The position numbers and the translations under genes are program-made. The notes under the pieces were generated by a model. That model had not been told where the DNA came from. It saw only the letters and a list, made by a program, of their open reading frames with translations, and made no database searches. Below are positions 19,645-29,539 of a stretch of DNA of 64,000 bases, piece after piece. Positions within the stretch are counted from its first letter, which is position 1. Each line of letters starts with the position of its first letter. Origin of the DNA: Vampirovibrio chlorellavorus. Its GTDB lineage: Bacteria; Cyanobacteriota; Vampirovibrionia; Vampirovibrionales; Vampirovibrionaceae. The stretch spans positions 62,001 through 126,000 of the forward strand of contig CAIPMU010000016.1 in NCBI GenBank assembly GCA_903866275.1. Direction: 5' to 3'.

Positions 19645-21162
19645 ATGTCAGTAGCTCCCACGCTTCCAGTATCACCCGGACCCACGCACTACCGTTCTCT
19701 CCAGAGCGCAACACAGCCAGCCCAGTCACGCCATCGCGAGGTGCAATTTCAGGGGGTGGGTGATGCAGTGTCCTCTTTTATCAGCCTGATTGACCGAAAT
19801 CGGGCCATAGAATTGGCGGCTTCTGACGGGTTGGGCATGCTGGCCCCGAGAACCGCAATGGCCACAGGGTTTCGCGGCGTTGATGATGGCCGGGAAACCC
19901 TGATTCGGGAAGGGGCGGGCCTGTTCTGCGTGGCCCTGCTGGCGGGGGTGAGCAACCAGTTCATGACCCGTGTTCTGGGGAATCGGGTGAATTTTTACAA
20001 TCCCCACGGCACGCCAGCCAGAGCCTGGATTGGCGCCAAAACCCTGAACATATACAGCCAACTCTATCATCAGGCCCTCCAGACAGCTCAATCACCACAG
20101 GATGCGCGCGCGACTTTTATTGAAAGCGTTCTTAACGGCTTAGAATCCGGCGATCGACAATTAAGCATCGATGGCGTATTAAGCAACCTCAAAACACTGA
20201 GCCAGAAACCCGAAAACAAAGGCATCGTGGAAAAAGCCATGACCCAGATGCTCACCGCGAGCGACGGCAAACCCGTTGCTCCAACCGTGCTAGAGGCCCA
20301 CTTCAACGCCCTCACCGAAGGAAAAACGACAACCCTGCGCGACACCTTACTGACAAAGGGCTGGGGAGAACTCAGCCAAACGGGCAAGCAGGAACTGCGG
20401 CAATGGTTCCAGCCCATAAACCCCAAGAGCGACCCATTGAAAGGAACGCAAAATTTTGACTGTCAAGCCTGGGAACGCATTGCCGAATTGGAACAACAAC
20501 AGCCTCTGGCCAATCGTGATGCAAAATTTATTGAAGAGCGCCTCAAACTCAGCCTGACACATTTGGGCAGCGAAGACGCACGTTTCATCAAAGCGGTTGA
20601 TGAACTGGCTCTGAATCACGGGCTGACCAGCGTGGTGCATTTAAAAAGAACCCCGCATGCTGAGGCAAACGCGACGAAACATGGAGAAAAAACAGTCCTG
20701 CTGGCGGAGCAATCGCGACAAACTTTGCTGAAGGAGCTGAAATATTTTCTGGAACACTTTGTAGATCGGGCCAGTGATGTGGCCCAAACCGCACAACCCC
20801 AGTGGGCCCAGCAACGGGCGCTGATTCAACAAACCCTGTTTGCACCCGCCAAATCAGGATGGCGGGGGTTGATTCCCCACGCTGAGGAGGGGCTGGTCAC
20901 TGCCGCACTCAAGAGCAAAACGGGCTATACGGTCATTCCCATTGGCATTGCGATTGCAGCCAACTTCATCACCACGTTCATGAACAACTACATCACGCAG
21001 AAAAAACATTTTGGACGCGTCTTCTTCCCCGGCGAAGAGGCGGCACTGAAGTTATCCACTCAGATGACCAACGCCCTCAGCAGCCACAACGTGAATCCAT
21101 TCTCCGGGATTTCCCAGACCCCCTTCAATCCTGCGCTTTCCCAGAAAGGTTTTATCGCATGA
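19645..21162 (+). CDS. Hypothetical membrane protein A of a coupled pair
   Basis: ORF track starts at TTG 19612 inside the terminator; ATG 19645 preferred (MSVAPTLPVSPG). Hydrophobic GLFCVALLAGVSNQF and C-terminal VIPIGIAIAANFITTFMNNYITQKK. Confidence 0.7.
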   Translation: MSVAPTLPVSPGPTHYRSLQSATQPAQSRHREVQFQGVGDAVSSFISLIDRNRAIELAASDGLGMLAPRTAMATGFRGVDDGRETLIREGAGLFCVALLAGVSNQFMTRVLGNRVNFYNPHGTPARAWIGAKTLNIYSQLYHQALQTAQSPQDARATFIESVLNGLESGDRQLSIDGVLSNLKTLSQKPENKGIVEKAMTQMLTASDGKPVAPTVLEAHFNALTEGKTTTLRDTLLTKGWGELSQTGKQELRQWFQPINPKSDPLKGTQNFDCQAWERIAELEQQQPLANRDAKFIEERLKLSLTHLGSEDARFIKAVDELALNHGLTSVVHLKRTPHAEANATKHGEKTVLLAEQSRQTLLKELKYFLEHFVDRASDVAQTAQPQWAQQRALIQQTLFAPAKSGWRGLIPHAEEGLVTAALKSKTGYTVIPIGIAIAANFITTFMNNYITQKKHFGRVFFPGEEAALKLSTQMTNALSSHNVNPFSGISQTPFNPALSQKGFIA

Positions 21163-22079
21163 GTACCCTGACACCCTGGTCATCGGCCAAGAACATGCAG
21201 CGAACGCCCGCATTACCGGCTGCAGGCGCCCTTAAAACCGGCCATGCAGACGTTAAGTTCGGAGGATTAGCCCCACACGTCAGCCCGGTTCAAGCCCGAC
21301 AGTGGGTAGAACATCTCGACTTTACCAGCCTTGGGACCTCGCCGGTCAAACAGATTGGCCTGATTTTTTCCAGCCTAATCACCTGGCGGTTACTGGCCGC
21401 CAATGAACGCCGCCGGGCCAGCGTATCCAAACGCTGGAACGAATTGCGCGAAAACCTGATGCGCGACCTGTTAAGTTTCGCCTTCTGGTTTTTGGGCGTG
21501 CCTGTTTTGCAACGCCTGTATTTGCGCACCGTGGCCAAGCGAAATCCCCAACTGCAGAATATCTTAATTCAGCGAAGCCAGGCGCAAGCCACAAATGGCA
21601 AAGGGGCACTTCACTGGTTAAAATCCAACAACCCCATTCATAACTGGTACATCCCCAGCAGCCAGCAGGTCAAGGATCAAATGCATCAGGCCCTGCAAAC
21701 GCTCAGCAAGGCAGGGGTCAAACCGGAAGCCGACGTCTATCGCCAGACTGAAGCCACTTACCTCAACCTCATCAAACACCGGAATTTGGCCACGGCGTTG
21801 GGGTTGGGTTCTACCATTCTCCTGTTGGGCGTGGGCATTAACCTGCTGAATTTTTACCTGACCCAGAAAAATATTATTCAGAATCAACAAGGCCCACAAC
21901 CCTTTCCCCCAGCCACTTTACCAACGATGCCAAAAGCACTAGTTCCACAACCCTTGTTTTCCCAGCAATTTAGCGGCCAGTCCGCCACCCCGTTGACGCC
22001 CCGGCCCGCCCTTGCCTTTTCGGCCCAGGCGTTAACGGGGACTTTTGTCCCCCCGGTCAATCCCTTTCTGCGACGGTAA
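21159..22079 (+). CDS. Hypothetical membrane protein B of a coupled pair
   Basis: ATGA overlap with the upstream stop; LLSFAFWFLGVPVLQRLYL and TILLLGVGINLLNFYLTQK segments. Confidence 0.7.
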   Translation: MSTLTPWSSAKNMQRTPALPAAGALKTGHADVKFGGLAPHVSPVQARQWVEHLDFTSLGTSPVKQIGLIFSSLITWRLLAANERRRASVSKRWNELRENLMRDLLSFAFWFLGVPVLQRLYLRTVAKRNPQLQNILIQRSQAQATNGKGALHWLKSNNPIHNWYIPSSQQVKDQMHQALQTLSKAGVKPEADVYRQTEATYLNLIKHRNLATALGLGSTILLLGVGINLLNFYLTQKNIIQNQQGPQPFPPATLPTMPKALVPQPLFSQQFSGQSATPLTPRPALAFSAQALTGTFVPPVNPFLRR

Positions 22080-22395
22080 ACTGTTGTTGAACTACGAATT
22101 TAATTGTTCGACTTCAGTATGACTGGCTTCCTCAGAGGTTGGGCATTGCCCAGTTTTTGGCCAGCAGGATAGAGAAATCAAAGAGAAAACTCAATCCGTC
22201 AGACTGATGGAAATTTAAATTATTCCAACCTGTCAGCCAACAATGATTTAATCAACAAAGTATCATTCTGTTTATTATAGGGTACGATTTGCCTGACAGG
22301 TCAATGAATAAATAGGTACTGAAAATAATTAAGTTGCTCAATCCCAAATCCATCGGTATACTGAGCAGGTGAGTGTCTAGATTAGGTGAGTGAGC

Positions 22396-23355
22396 ATGCA
22401 GAAACCCTCCCTTCAGAATATAGCCAAGATCATGGCTTGCCTGATATTTTCAGTGGCTTTGTGTGTTTCTGTATTGGCCTGCTTTAGTGTTGGGAATGCG
22501 AAGTTTGAATTACTGTGTCACTTCAAAATGCATTATTTTATTCTGAGTTTAATGCTATTAGTCATTTCACTATTCAAGAGAAAACCCGCTTGGATTGTGG
22601 TTGCTTTGTCATGGTTCATTTTCAACACACTGCCCGTCATTCCTTATTATCTACCTGTAAAGCCCGCTGAAACAGCCTTGCACCGCAAGATAAAACTCAT
22701 GCAGCTCAATGTGTTACTGACGAATCAGAGTCATGACAAAGTCCTCGCCCTGATTCAAAAAGAAAAACCCGATATTATTGGGCTGGAAGAATTCACCTTT
22801 CAATGGGCGGCAAAGCTAAAACCCATTGAACAAGAATACCCCTACCATGTCATTGAGCCTCAGAATTGGGCTTTTGGCGTTGCTCTATATAGCAAATTTC
22901 CCTTAACCGATACGCATATTAAAAACTTTGGCCCAGTCTTGAAAAATCTGCCCGCAAAGATACCCTCAATCGTGACATCGTTTCAATTGGAGAAACAACC
23001 CGTAACACTCATTGTCACCCATCCGGTTCCACCCACACTGTTTGACTTGAGAAACAGCGAACTTGACGGTATGGGGCAAGCCAGAAGCCGATTCAATAAA
23101 AATCTGATCATCATGGGGGATCTGAATTCAACCCAATGGTCGCCTTACTTTCAGAAGTTACTCCAGCAAACCGGACTGCGGGATAGCCAGCTTGGTTTTG
23201 GGGTTCAGCCCTCCTGGCAATCCACGGACTGGTTATTGCGCATCCCGATTGATCACATTTTAATCAGCCCCAATATCGCCGTCCTCAATCGATATATCGG
23301 CCCTTCCATCGATTCGGATCACTTGCCTGTTTTCGCGGAAATTGCCTTAAAATAA
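22396..23355 (+). CDS. Endonuclease/exonuclease/phosphatase family protein with N-terminal membrane segments
   Basis: MQLNVL, KPDIIGLEEF, IIMGDLNST, SDHLPVFAEI motifs of the EEP superfamily; hydrophobic N-terminus. Confidence 0.85.
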   Translation: MQKPSLQNIAKIMACLIFSVALCVSVLACFSVGNAKFELLCHFKMHYFILSLMLLVISLFKRKPAWIVVALSWFIFNTLPVIPYYLPVKPAETALHRKIKLMQLNVLLTNQSHDKVLALIQKEKPDIIGLEEFTFQWAAKLKPIEQEYPYHVIEPQNWAFGVALYSKFPLTDTHIKNFGPVLKNLPAKIPSIVTSFQLEKQPVTLIVTHPVPPTLFDLRNSELDGMGQARSRFNKNLIIMGDLNSTQWSPYFQKLLQQTGLRDSQLGFGVQPSWQSTDWLLRIPIDHILISPNIAVLNRYIGPSIDSDHLPVFAEIALK

Positions 23356-23375
23356 GCAGCTTTCCCAGTCATCTG

Positions 23376-23831
23376 CTAAAACTGTTGAATTAAAAACACG
23401 CCACCCATCACCAGAACGGCGCCCAGAAAACGCAATAGCGACAGCGGATGCTGGGGAAAACCCAACACCCCAAAGTGATCAAAAATCAGCGATGCCAGCA
23501 TTTGCCCGGCAATCACCAGGCTTAACATGGTAGTCGCACCCAGTCGAGGCGCTAATAATACCAGTGAGGTCACAAACAGCGCGCCAAAAAAACCACCCGT
23601 CCACATCCACCAGGGAATCCCTGCCAAACGGGAAGCTGAAGGCCAAACGGTGGGATTGATCAGGGTAAATACACCCACGGACAATAAACCAATCGAAAAG
23701 GACGCCAGACTGGCCAGATACGGCTCGCCCAGATTTTTGCCCAATTGGGAATTCAGGCCCGCTTGCGTGGGAACCGTCATGCCCACCAGAATAGCCGCCA
23801 GCATTAATCCGTAAAGCCCTGTTGATTCCAC
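23376..23831 (-). CDS. DMT-family transporter, YdcZ/DUF606-like
   Basis: 151 aa, four or five hydrophobic helices; MTVPTQAGLNSQLGKNLGEPYLASLASFSIGL. Confidence 0.8.
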   Translation of the reverse strand: MESTGLYGLMLAAILVGMTVPTQAGLNSQLGKNLGEPYLASLASFSIGLLSVGVFTLINPTVWPSASRLAGIPWWMWTGGFFGALFVTSLVLLAPRLGATTMLSLVIAGQMLASLIFDHFGVLGFPQHPLSLLRFLGAVLVMGGVFLIQQF

Positions 23832-24092
23832 GCAATTTGTCCTTAATCATCAGTGTCGTCAGGCTATTGTAGTACAGACAAGCTGCGCTTCAAAGTCCCT
23901 TTCAGGCAGATTGACTTTGCACTGGTTTATTTATACGATACATGGGCCTTTCGAGCACGATTAAAACAACTTTACTGGTAAAAATGGGTTTCAAAAAGAG
24001 CAATTATTCACTAACCAGCCCTAACCCTGCTTTCTCCACACCCAGCCGACACGACCAGAAATTCCAGCGACATTCGCCTGAGGAGGCCCGAA

Positions 24093-25646
24093 GTGATTGA
24101 GCATTTAAAAGATAACTGGCAGGCTGAACGCTTGCAATCGTTGACCGCGACCCTTCAGCAGGCAGCCTCTGAGACGAGCAAGCCGATTGTGGTTCAGAAT
24201 TTTATTGACGGAAAATGGCTGCCTTCACGGGGTCAGGAAACCGTGGAAATCATCAACCCGGCCAATGGCGCTGTTTTGGGCTATACCCCATTGGGCACCG
24301 CTGAAGATATTGAATTGGCCGTGCAAGCGGCTAAAAAAGCATTCAAAACATGGCGTGAAACCCCCGTGATTGATCGGGTCCAAGTACTCTTCCGCCTGAA
24401 AACCCTGCTGGAAGCGCATGTGGAAGAACTCGCCGAACTCATCACTTTAGAGAACGGGAAAACCATCGGGGAGGCCCGTGGTGATATTCGCCGGGGGATT
24501 CAAATGGTGGAAACCGCTTGCGGCATGCCGCTCATGCTCAAAGGGCAGGTTTCGGAAGACATAGCAGCCGGGATCGACTGCCACGCCATTCGTCGCCCGA
24601 TGGGGGTTTTTGCGGCCATTACCCCCTTTAACTTTCCGGCGATGGTGCCCTTCTGGTTCTGGCCTTATGCCATTGCCTCGGGCAACACGTTTGTGCTAAA
24701 ACCCAGCGAGCGCGTGCCTCTCACCCAAGTTCGCCTGTTTGAACTCATCGAGCAGGCGGGCATGCCCAAGGGCGTGCTCAATATGGTTCAAGGCGGTAAA
24801 GACACCGTCAACGCGCTCATCGCTCACCCGGACATTTCTGGAATCTCCTTTGTGGGCTCCACGCCGGTTGCCAAATATGTCTACCAGACCGCATCCGCAA
24901 ACGGCAAACGGGTACAAGCCCTGGGCGGAGCCAAAAACTTTATGGTGGTACTCCCCGATGCCCAAATGGACGCAGCGGTACGCACCGTGCTGGATTCCTG
25001 CATTGGTTGTGCCGGTCAGCGTTGCCTGGCGGGCTCGCTCATTTTAAGCGTGGCCGAAGCGTATCCTGCCATTGAAGCCGGTATTATCAACACCGCCAAA
25101 CACATTCAGGTGGGTAATGGACTGGATCCCGCCACCGGCGTGGGGCCGCTCATCTCCCAAGCAGCGCTGGATCGGGTGAAAGGGCTCATTCAATCCGCCA
25201 TTGATGAAGGTGCCACGGTGCTGGTGGATGGTCGCCATTCGGAGAATCTCCCAAACCAAGGCTACTACCTTGGCCCGACGGTGATCACGGGCATTCAACC
25301 CCATATGCGGATTGCTCAGGAAGAAGTCTTCGGGCCGGTCATCCTATTGGGCCAAGTCGGCACGCTGGATGAGGCCATTCACTGGCTGAACAGCTCCGAG
25401 TTTGCCAACACCACGACCCTCTTTACCGCGTCCGGCGCGGCGGCCCGCAAGTTCTCCTACGAAGTCGATCCCAGCATGATCGGCATCAATATTGGCGTGC
25501 CCGCCCCGATGGCCTTTTTCTCCTTCGGGGGGAGCAAGCACTCCTTCTTTGGGGACATCAAGGCACACGGGCAAGCGTCCGTGGACTTTTACACCGACAC
25601 CAAGGTCACGGTAGAACGCTGGTTCAAGGATTCCAGTATCTGGTAA
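24093..25646 (+). CDS. mmsA: CoA-acylating (methyl)malonate-semialdehyde dehydrogenase
   Basis: ALDH family; ITPFNFPAMVPFWFWPYAIASGNTFVLKPSE, ALGGAKNFMVVLPDA, GCAGQRCLAGS, IGINIGVPAPMAFFSFGGSKHSFFGD. Confidence 0.93.
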   Translation: MIEHLKDNWQAERLQSLTATLQQAASETSKPIVVQNFIDGKWLPSRGQETVEIINPANGAVLGYTPLGTAEDIELAVQAAKKAFKTWRETPVIDRVQVLFRLKTLLEAHVEELAELITLENGKTIGEARGDIRRGIQMVETACGMPLMLKGQVSEDIAAGIDCHAIRRPMGVFAAITPFNFPAMVPFWFWPYAIASGNTFVLKPSERVPLTQVRLFELIEQAGMPKGVLNMVQGGKDTVNALIAHPDISGISFVGSTPVAKYVYQTASANGKRVQALGGAKNFMVVLPDAQMDAAVRTVLDSCIGCAGQRCLAGSLILSVAEAYPAIEAGIINTAKHIQVGNGLDPATGVGPLISQAALDRVKGLIQSAIDEGATVLVDGRHSENLPNQGYYLGPTVITGIQPHMRIAQEEVFGPVILLGQVGTLDEAIHWLNSSEFANTTTLFTASGAAARKFSYEVDPSMIGINIGVPAPMAFFSFGGSKHSFFGDIKAHGQASVDFYTDTKVTVERWFKDSSIW

Positions 25647-25693
25647 ACTATTCCCCGAAAGCATCTAAAATTCATGAGAAGAGGTAGTTTCGC

Positions 25694-27127
25694 ATGACCA
25701 CTCGCACCTTACTCATTCAAAATGGAACCGTCGTGACCGCCACCGAGCACATGGTGGCCGATGTCTACATCGTGGGCGAGACGGTGCAAGCCATCGGGCG
25801 GCAGCTCCCAATCGCACCCGAACAGGTCGATACAGTGATTGACGCCACCGGGCATTACCTCTTTCCGGGCGGGATTGACGCGCACACGCACATGGAACTA
25901 CCCTTTATGGGCACCTTTGCCAGCGACACCTTTGAAACCGGCACGCTGGCGGGCCTCCATGGCGGCACCACCACCATCGTGGATTTTGCCATTCAGCGGC
26001 AGGGCGATTCGCTCAATGCAGCGCTGGATGATTGGCATCGCAAGGCCGATGGCCACGCGGTGTGCGATTATGCGTTCCATCTGGGGGTGACTGATTTTAA
26101 CCCCAACACCCGCGCGGAAATTAAAGACATTATTACCCGGCGCGGTGTAAGCTCTTTTAAAACCTTTATGGCCTACAAAGGCGCCCTGATGGTGGATGAT
26201 CGCCAGATGCTTAGCCTGATGAACGAGGCCGGGCAGTTTGGCGGCATGGTCACCGCCCACTGTGAAAACGGCGATATGATTGATGAACTGGTCACGCAGC
26301 ACCGCGCAGCCGGGCATACCGCCCCTCGCTATCACGCCATTTGTCACCCGGAAATCGCCGAAACTGAAGCGACGGGCCGCTTTATTGATCTGGCCTGGCA
26401 AGGAAAGCACCCCTGCTATGTGGTGCATTTAACTTGTGAAGGCGCGTTAAACCGAGTGCGGGAAGCCACCCGTCGCAATCAGCAAGTGAACGTGGAAACC
26501 TGTATTCAGTACCTATTACTGGATGACAGCCTCTACGACAAGCCCGGTTTTGAAGGCGCGAAATGGGTATTCAGCCCGCCCTTGCGTAAACCAAAAGACC
26601 AGGAAGCCCTGTGGAGCGGCATTCAGCAAGGTTTAATTCACCATGTGGCCACCGATCACTGCCCCTTCTGCATGGATCAAAAACGCATGGGTGAAGCGGA
26701 TTTCAGCAAAATTCCCAACGGCGCACCGGGCATTGAAAACCGGGTCGAATTGCTCTATTCCGAAGGCGTGGCCAAAGGTCGCATTTCGCTGAATACCTTT
26801 GTGGATTTAATGTCCACGCGCGCCGCCAAAATATTCGGCATGTTCCCCAAAAAGGGTACCATTGCGGTGGGTTCGGATGCCGACATTGTGATTTTTAATC
26901 CCGACGTGCAGCATACACTGTCAGTCAAAACTCAGCACATGAACGTGGATTATAACGCCTATGAAGGCTGGCCCGTCCAAGGCAAAGTCCGCACGGTGCT
27001 GCTGCGTGGCACCGTGGCGATTGATCAGGGTGAGGCCAAAATCGGCAAAGGATTTGGTCAGTATATTGCCAGAGCACCCTACCAGCAGGCATTAAGCAAT
27101 CCCTTGCAGGTGCTGACACCGGCCTGA
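25694..27127 (+). CDS. hydA: Dihydropyrimidinase
   Basis: FPGGIDAHTHMELPFMGT, SSFKTFMAYKGALMVDD, VATDHCPFCMDQKRMG, HTLSVKTQHMNVDYNAYEG. Confidence 0.95.
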   Translation: MTTRTLLIQNGTVVTATEHMVADVYIVGETVQAIGRQLPIAPEQVDTVIDATGHYLFPGGIDAHTHMELPFMGTFASDTFETGTLAGLHGGTTTIVDFAIQRQGDSLNAALDDWHRKADGHAVCDYAFHLGVTDFNPNTRAEIKDIITRRGVSSFKTFMAYKGALMVDDRQMLSLMNEAGQFGGMVTAHCENGDMIDELVTQHRAAGHTAPRYHAICHPEIAETEATGRFIDLAWQGKHPCYVVHLTCEGALNRVREATRRNQQVNVETCIQYLLLDDSLYDKPGFEGAKWVFSPPLRKPKDQEALWSGIQQGLIHHVATDHCPFCMDQKRMGEADFSKIPNGAPGIENRVELLYSEGVAKGRISLNTFVDLMSTRAAKIFGMFPKKGTIAVGSDADIVIFNPDVQHTLSVKTQHMNVDYNAYEGWPVQGKVRTVLLRGTVAIDQGEAKIGKGFGQYIARAPYQQALSNPLQVLTPA

Positions 27128-27232
27128 TAGTTAATCACAGCGCCATCCAAACTTTGAAGATAAAAAACATACACCCAATGATTTAATGATTTGAATTAAA
27201 CTAATTCACAACTTTCCGAAGGAGTACCCCGA

Positions 27233-28099
27233 ATGTCCAGAATGGTTCGAGCCGCCGTCATTCAACTCGCCAACCGCCTCCCCGCTGAGGCCGCTTGCGA
27301 GGAACATCGTGAAGCGATGATTGCGGCGCATTTACCCTACATCGAGCAGGCTGCCCAGCAGGGCGTACAGATGCTCTGCTTTCAGGAAATTTTCACGGGC
27401 CCCTATTTTTGCCCGTCGCAGGACACCAAGTGGTACGGGCTGGCCGAGGCCATTCCCGACGGCCCCACCACGCAGCTCATGATGAAGCTGGCCAAGCAGC
27501 ACAACATGGTCATTATCGTTCCCATTTACGAAATGGAAATGACGGGGGTCTATTACAACACCGCCGCCGTGATCGACGCCGATGGGACGTATCTGGGTAA
27601 ATATCGCAAAAATCACATTCCTCAGGTGCAAGGCTTCTGGGAGAAGTTTTTCTTTAAGCCCGGAAATTTGGGCTATCCGGTCTTTAACACCCGCTACGGG
27701 AAAGTCGGGGTTTATATTTGCTACGATCGCCACTTCCCGGATGGCGCGCGTTGCCTGGGATTAAACGGAGCCGAAATTGTATTTAATCCTTCAGCCACCG
27801 TGGCAGGATTATCCGAGTATTTATGGAAAGTGGAGCAGCCCGCGCACGCTGTAGCCAATGGTTATTTTGTCGCCGCCATTAACCGGGTCGGCACTGAGGC
27901 TCCTTGGGGCATTGGCGAATTTTACGGGCAATCGTATTTCGTGGGGCCGCGCGGCAATATGATTCAACAGGCCTCCCGCGATCAGGATGAATTATTAATT
28001 GCCGATCTTGATTTCGATGAAATTAAAGAAGTCCGTGACCTGTGGCAATTCTACCGGGATCGCCGCCCCGAAACTTACAAAGAATTGGTGGCACTCTAA
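27233..28099 (+). CDS. Beta-ureidopropionase (nitrilase superfamily)
   Basis: Nitrilase triad context: CFQEIFTGPYFCP, KYRKNHIPQ, GVYICYDRHFPDGAR; operon context. Confidence 0.92.
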   Translation: MSRMVRAAVIQLANRLPAEAACEEHREAMIAAHLPYIEQAAQQGVQMLCFQEIFTGPYFCPSQDTKWYGLAEAIPDGPTTQLMMKLAKQHNMVIIVPIYEMEMTGVYYNTAAVIDADGTYLGKYRKNHIPQVQGFWEKFFFKPGNLGYPVFNTRYGKVGVYICYDRHFPDGARCLGLNGAEIVFNPSATVAGLSEYLWKVEQPAHAVANGYFVAAINRVGTEAPWGIGEFYGQSYFVGPRGNMIQQASRDQDELLIADLDFDEIKEVRDLWQFYRDRRPETYKELVAL

Positions 28100-28183
28100 C
28101 CCAATAGTTATGACTAAAAAATTGTCTTAATTAAAATTCAATCGAACTCAGTATTTTAACCCACCCAACTGAAGGAGTCCGCG

Positions 28184-29539
28184 ATGAGTCTCGCAGCAGA
28201 GCCCGGAACCCATAAGCCACTGGATATAATTGAATCCAACGAGCAGTTGCTGGCCACCCGAAAAGCGCATTTTCCACCCACAGCGGTGCATTATTACCAG
28301 AAACCGCTGCATTTGGTGCGCGCCAAAGGCTGTAACGTCTACGATGAACAGGGCCGGGAATATCTGGATGTGATTGGGGGCATCGTCTGCATTTCAGCGG
28401 GACATAATCACCCCAAAATTCAACAGCGTATGCTAGCGATGATTCAAAACGACGAAATCCAGCACACCACCACGTTATACCTGAATCGCTACGCCACGCG
28501 CCTGGCCGAAAAATTAGCGCAAGCCGCGCCAGCGGGCATCGATAAAGTTGCATTCACCAACTCAGGCTCCGAGGCCAATGAGGTGGCCCTGATGGCCGCT
28601 CGACATGCCACGGGCGAAACCACCGTGATGAGCCTGCAACACGGCTATCACGGCGGCACACTGGGTACTTTGGCACATTGCGGTCATGCCTCCTGGCGAT
28701 TTAAAGCGCAACCGGTCGCACACACGGTGGCGGCGCTGGCGCCCAACTGCTACCGCTGCCCGTTTAAACAGGAGCCCACCACTTGCCATTTGGAATGCGC
28801 CACGCATGTGGAAGAAACCATCCAGACCACCACGCACGGCAAGCTGGCCGCCTTCATCGCGGAACCCGTGATGGGTGTGGGCGGCTTTATCACCCCGCCC
28901 GAGGCCTATTTTCACCAGGTCGCGAAAATTGTAAAAAAATACGGCGCCAAATATATCAGTGATGAAGTGCAAACCGGCGCAGGTCGCTGCGGGGAAGCTT
29001 TTCTGGCTACAAAATCCATGCAGATTGACGCGGACATTATCACCATGGCCAAGGGCTTTGGCAACGGGGCCGCTGCAGGGGCCACCCTCATGCGCGACGA
29101 GATTGCAGCTTCGCTCAGTGGAAAATTCCACTTCAACACCTTTGCTGGCGACCCGTTTCAGGCCATGCAAGCACTGACCACCATGGAAATTATTGAAGAT
29201 GAACAGTTAATTGAAAACGCACGGGCAATGGGAGAATATCTCATTGAACAACTGAAGGCACTACAAAGCCGTCACCCACTGATTGGGGATGTGCGGGGCC
29301 GTGGTTTATTAATCGGCGTGGAACTGGTCAAAGACCGCATTACCAAAGACTATGCCACCGCCGAAACCAACCAGCTCATGGAATTAACCCAAGAGCGCGG
29401 CGTCTTAATTGGGAAAGGCGGCCTGTTTGGCAACGTGGTCCGCATTGCGCCTGCGTTATCCATTAGCCGAACACAATGCGATCAGCTGGTTCAGGCTCTG
29501 GATGAATCGCTCACCGTGATTGAAAAGAGCAACGCATGA
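28184..29539 (+). CDS. Class III PLP aminotransferase (beta-alanine/alanine-glyoxylate transaminase-like)
   Basis: FTNSGSEANEVALMAARHATG, SDEVQTGAGRCGEAF, IITMAKGFGNGAAAGA. Confidence 0.92.
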   Translation: MSLAAEPGTHKPLDIIESNEQLLATRKAHFPPTAVHYYQKPLHLVRAKGCNVYDEQGREYLDVIGGIVCISAGHNHPKIQQRMLAMIQNDEIQHTTTLYLNRYATRLAEKLAQAAPAGIDKVAFTNSGSEANEVALMAARHATGETTVMSLQHGYHGGTLGTLAHCGHASWRFKAQPVAHTVAALAPNCYRCPFKQEPTTCHLECATHVEETIQTTTHGKLAAFIAEPVMGVGGFITPPEAYFHQVAKIVKKYGAKYISDEVQTGAGRCGEAFLATKSMQIDADIITMAKGFGNGAAAGATLMRDEIAASLSGKFHFNTFAGDPFQAMQALTTMEIIEDEQLIENARAMGEYLIEQLKALQSRHPLIGDVRGRGLLIGVELVKDRITKDYATAETNQLMELTQERGVLIGKGGLFGNVVRIAPALSISRTQCDQLVQALDESLTVIEKSNA

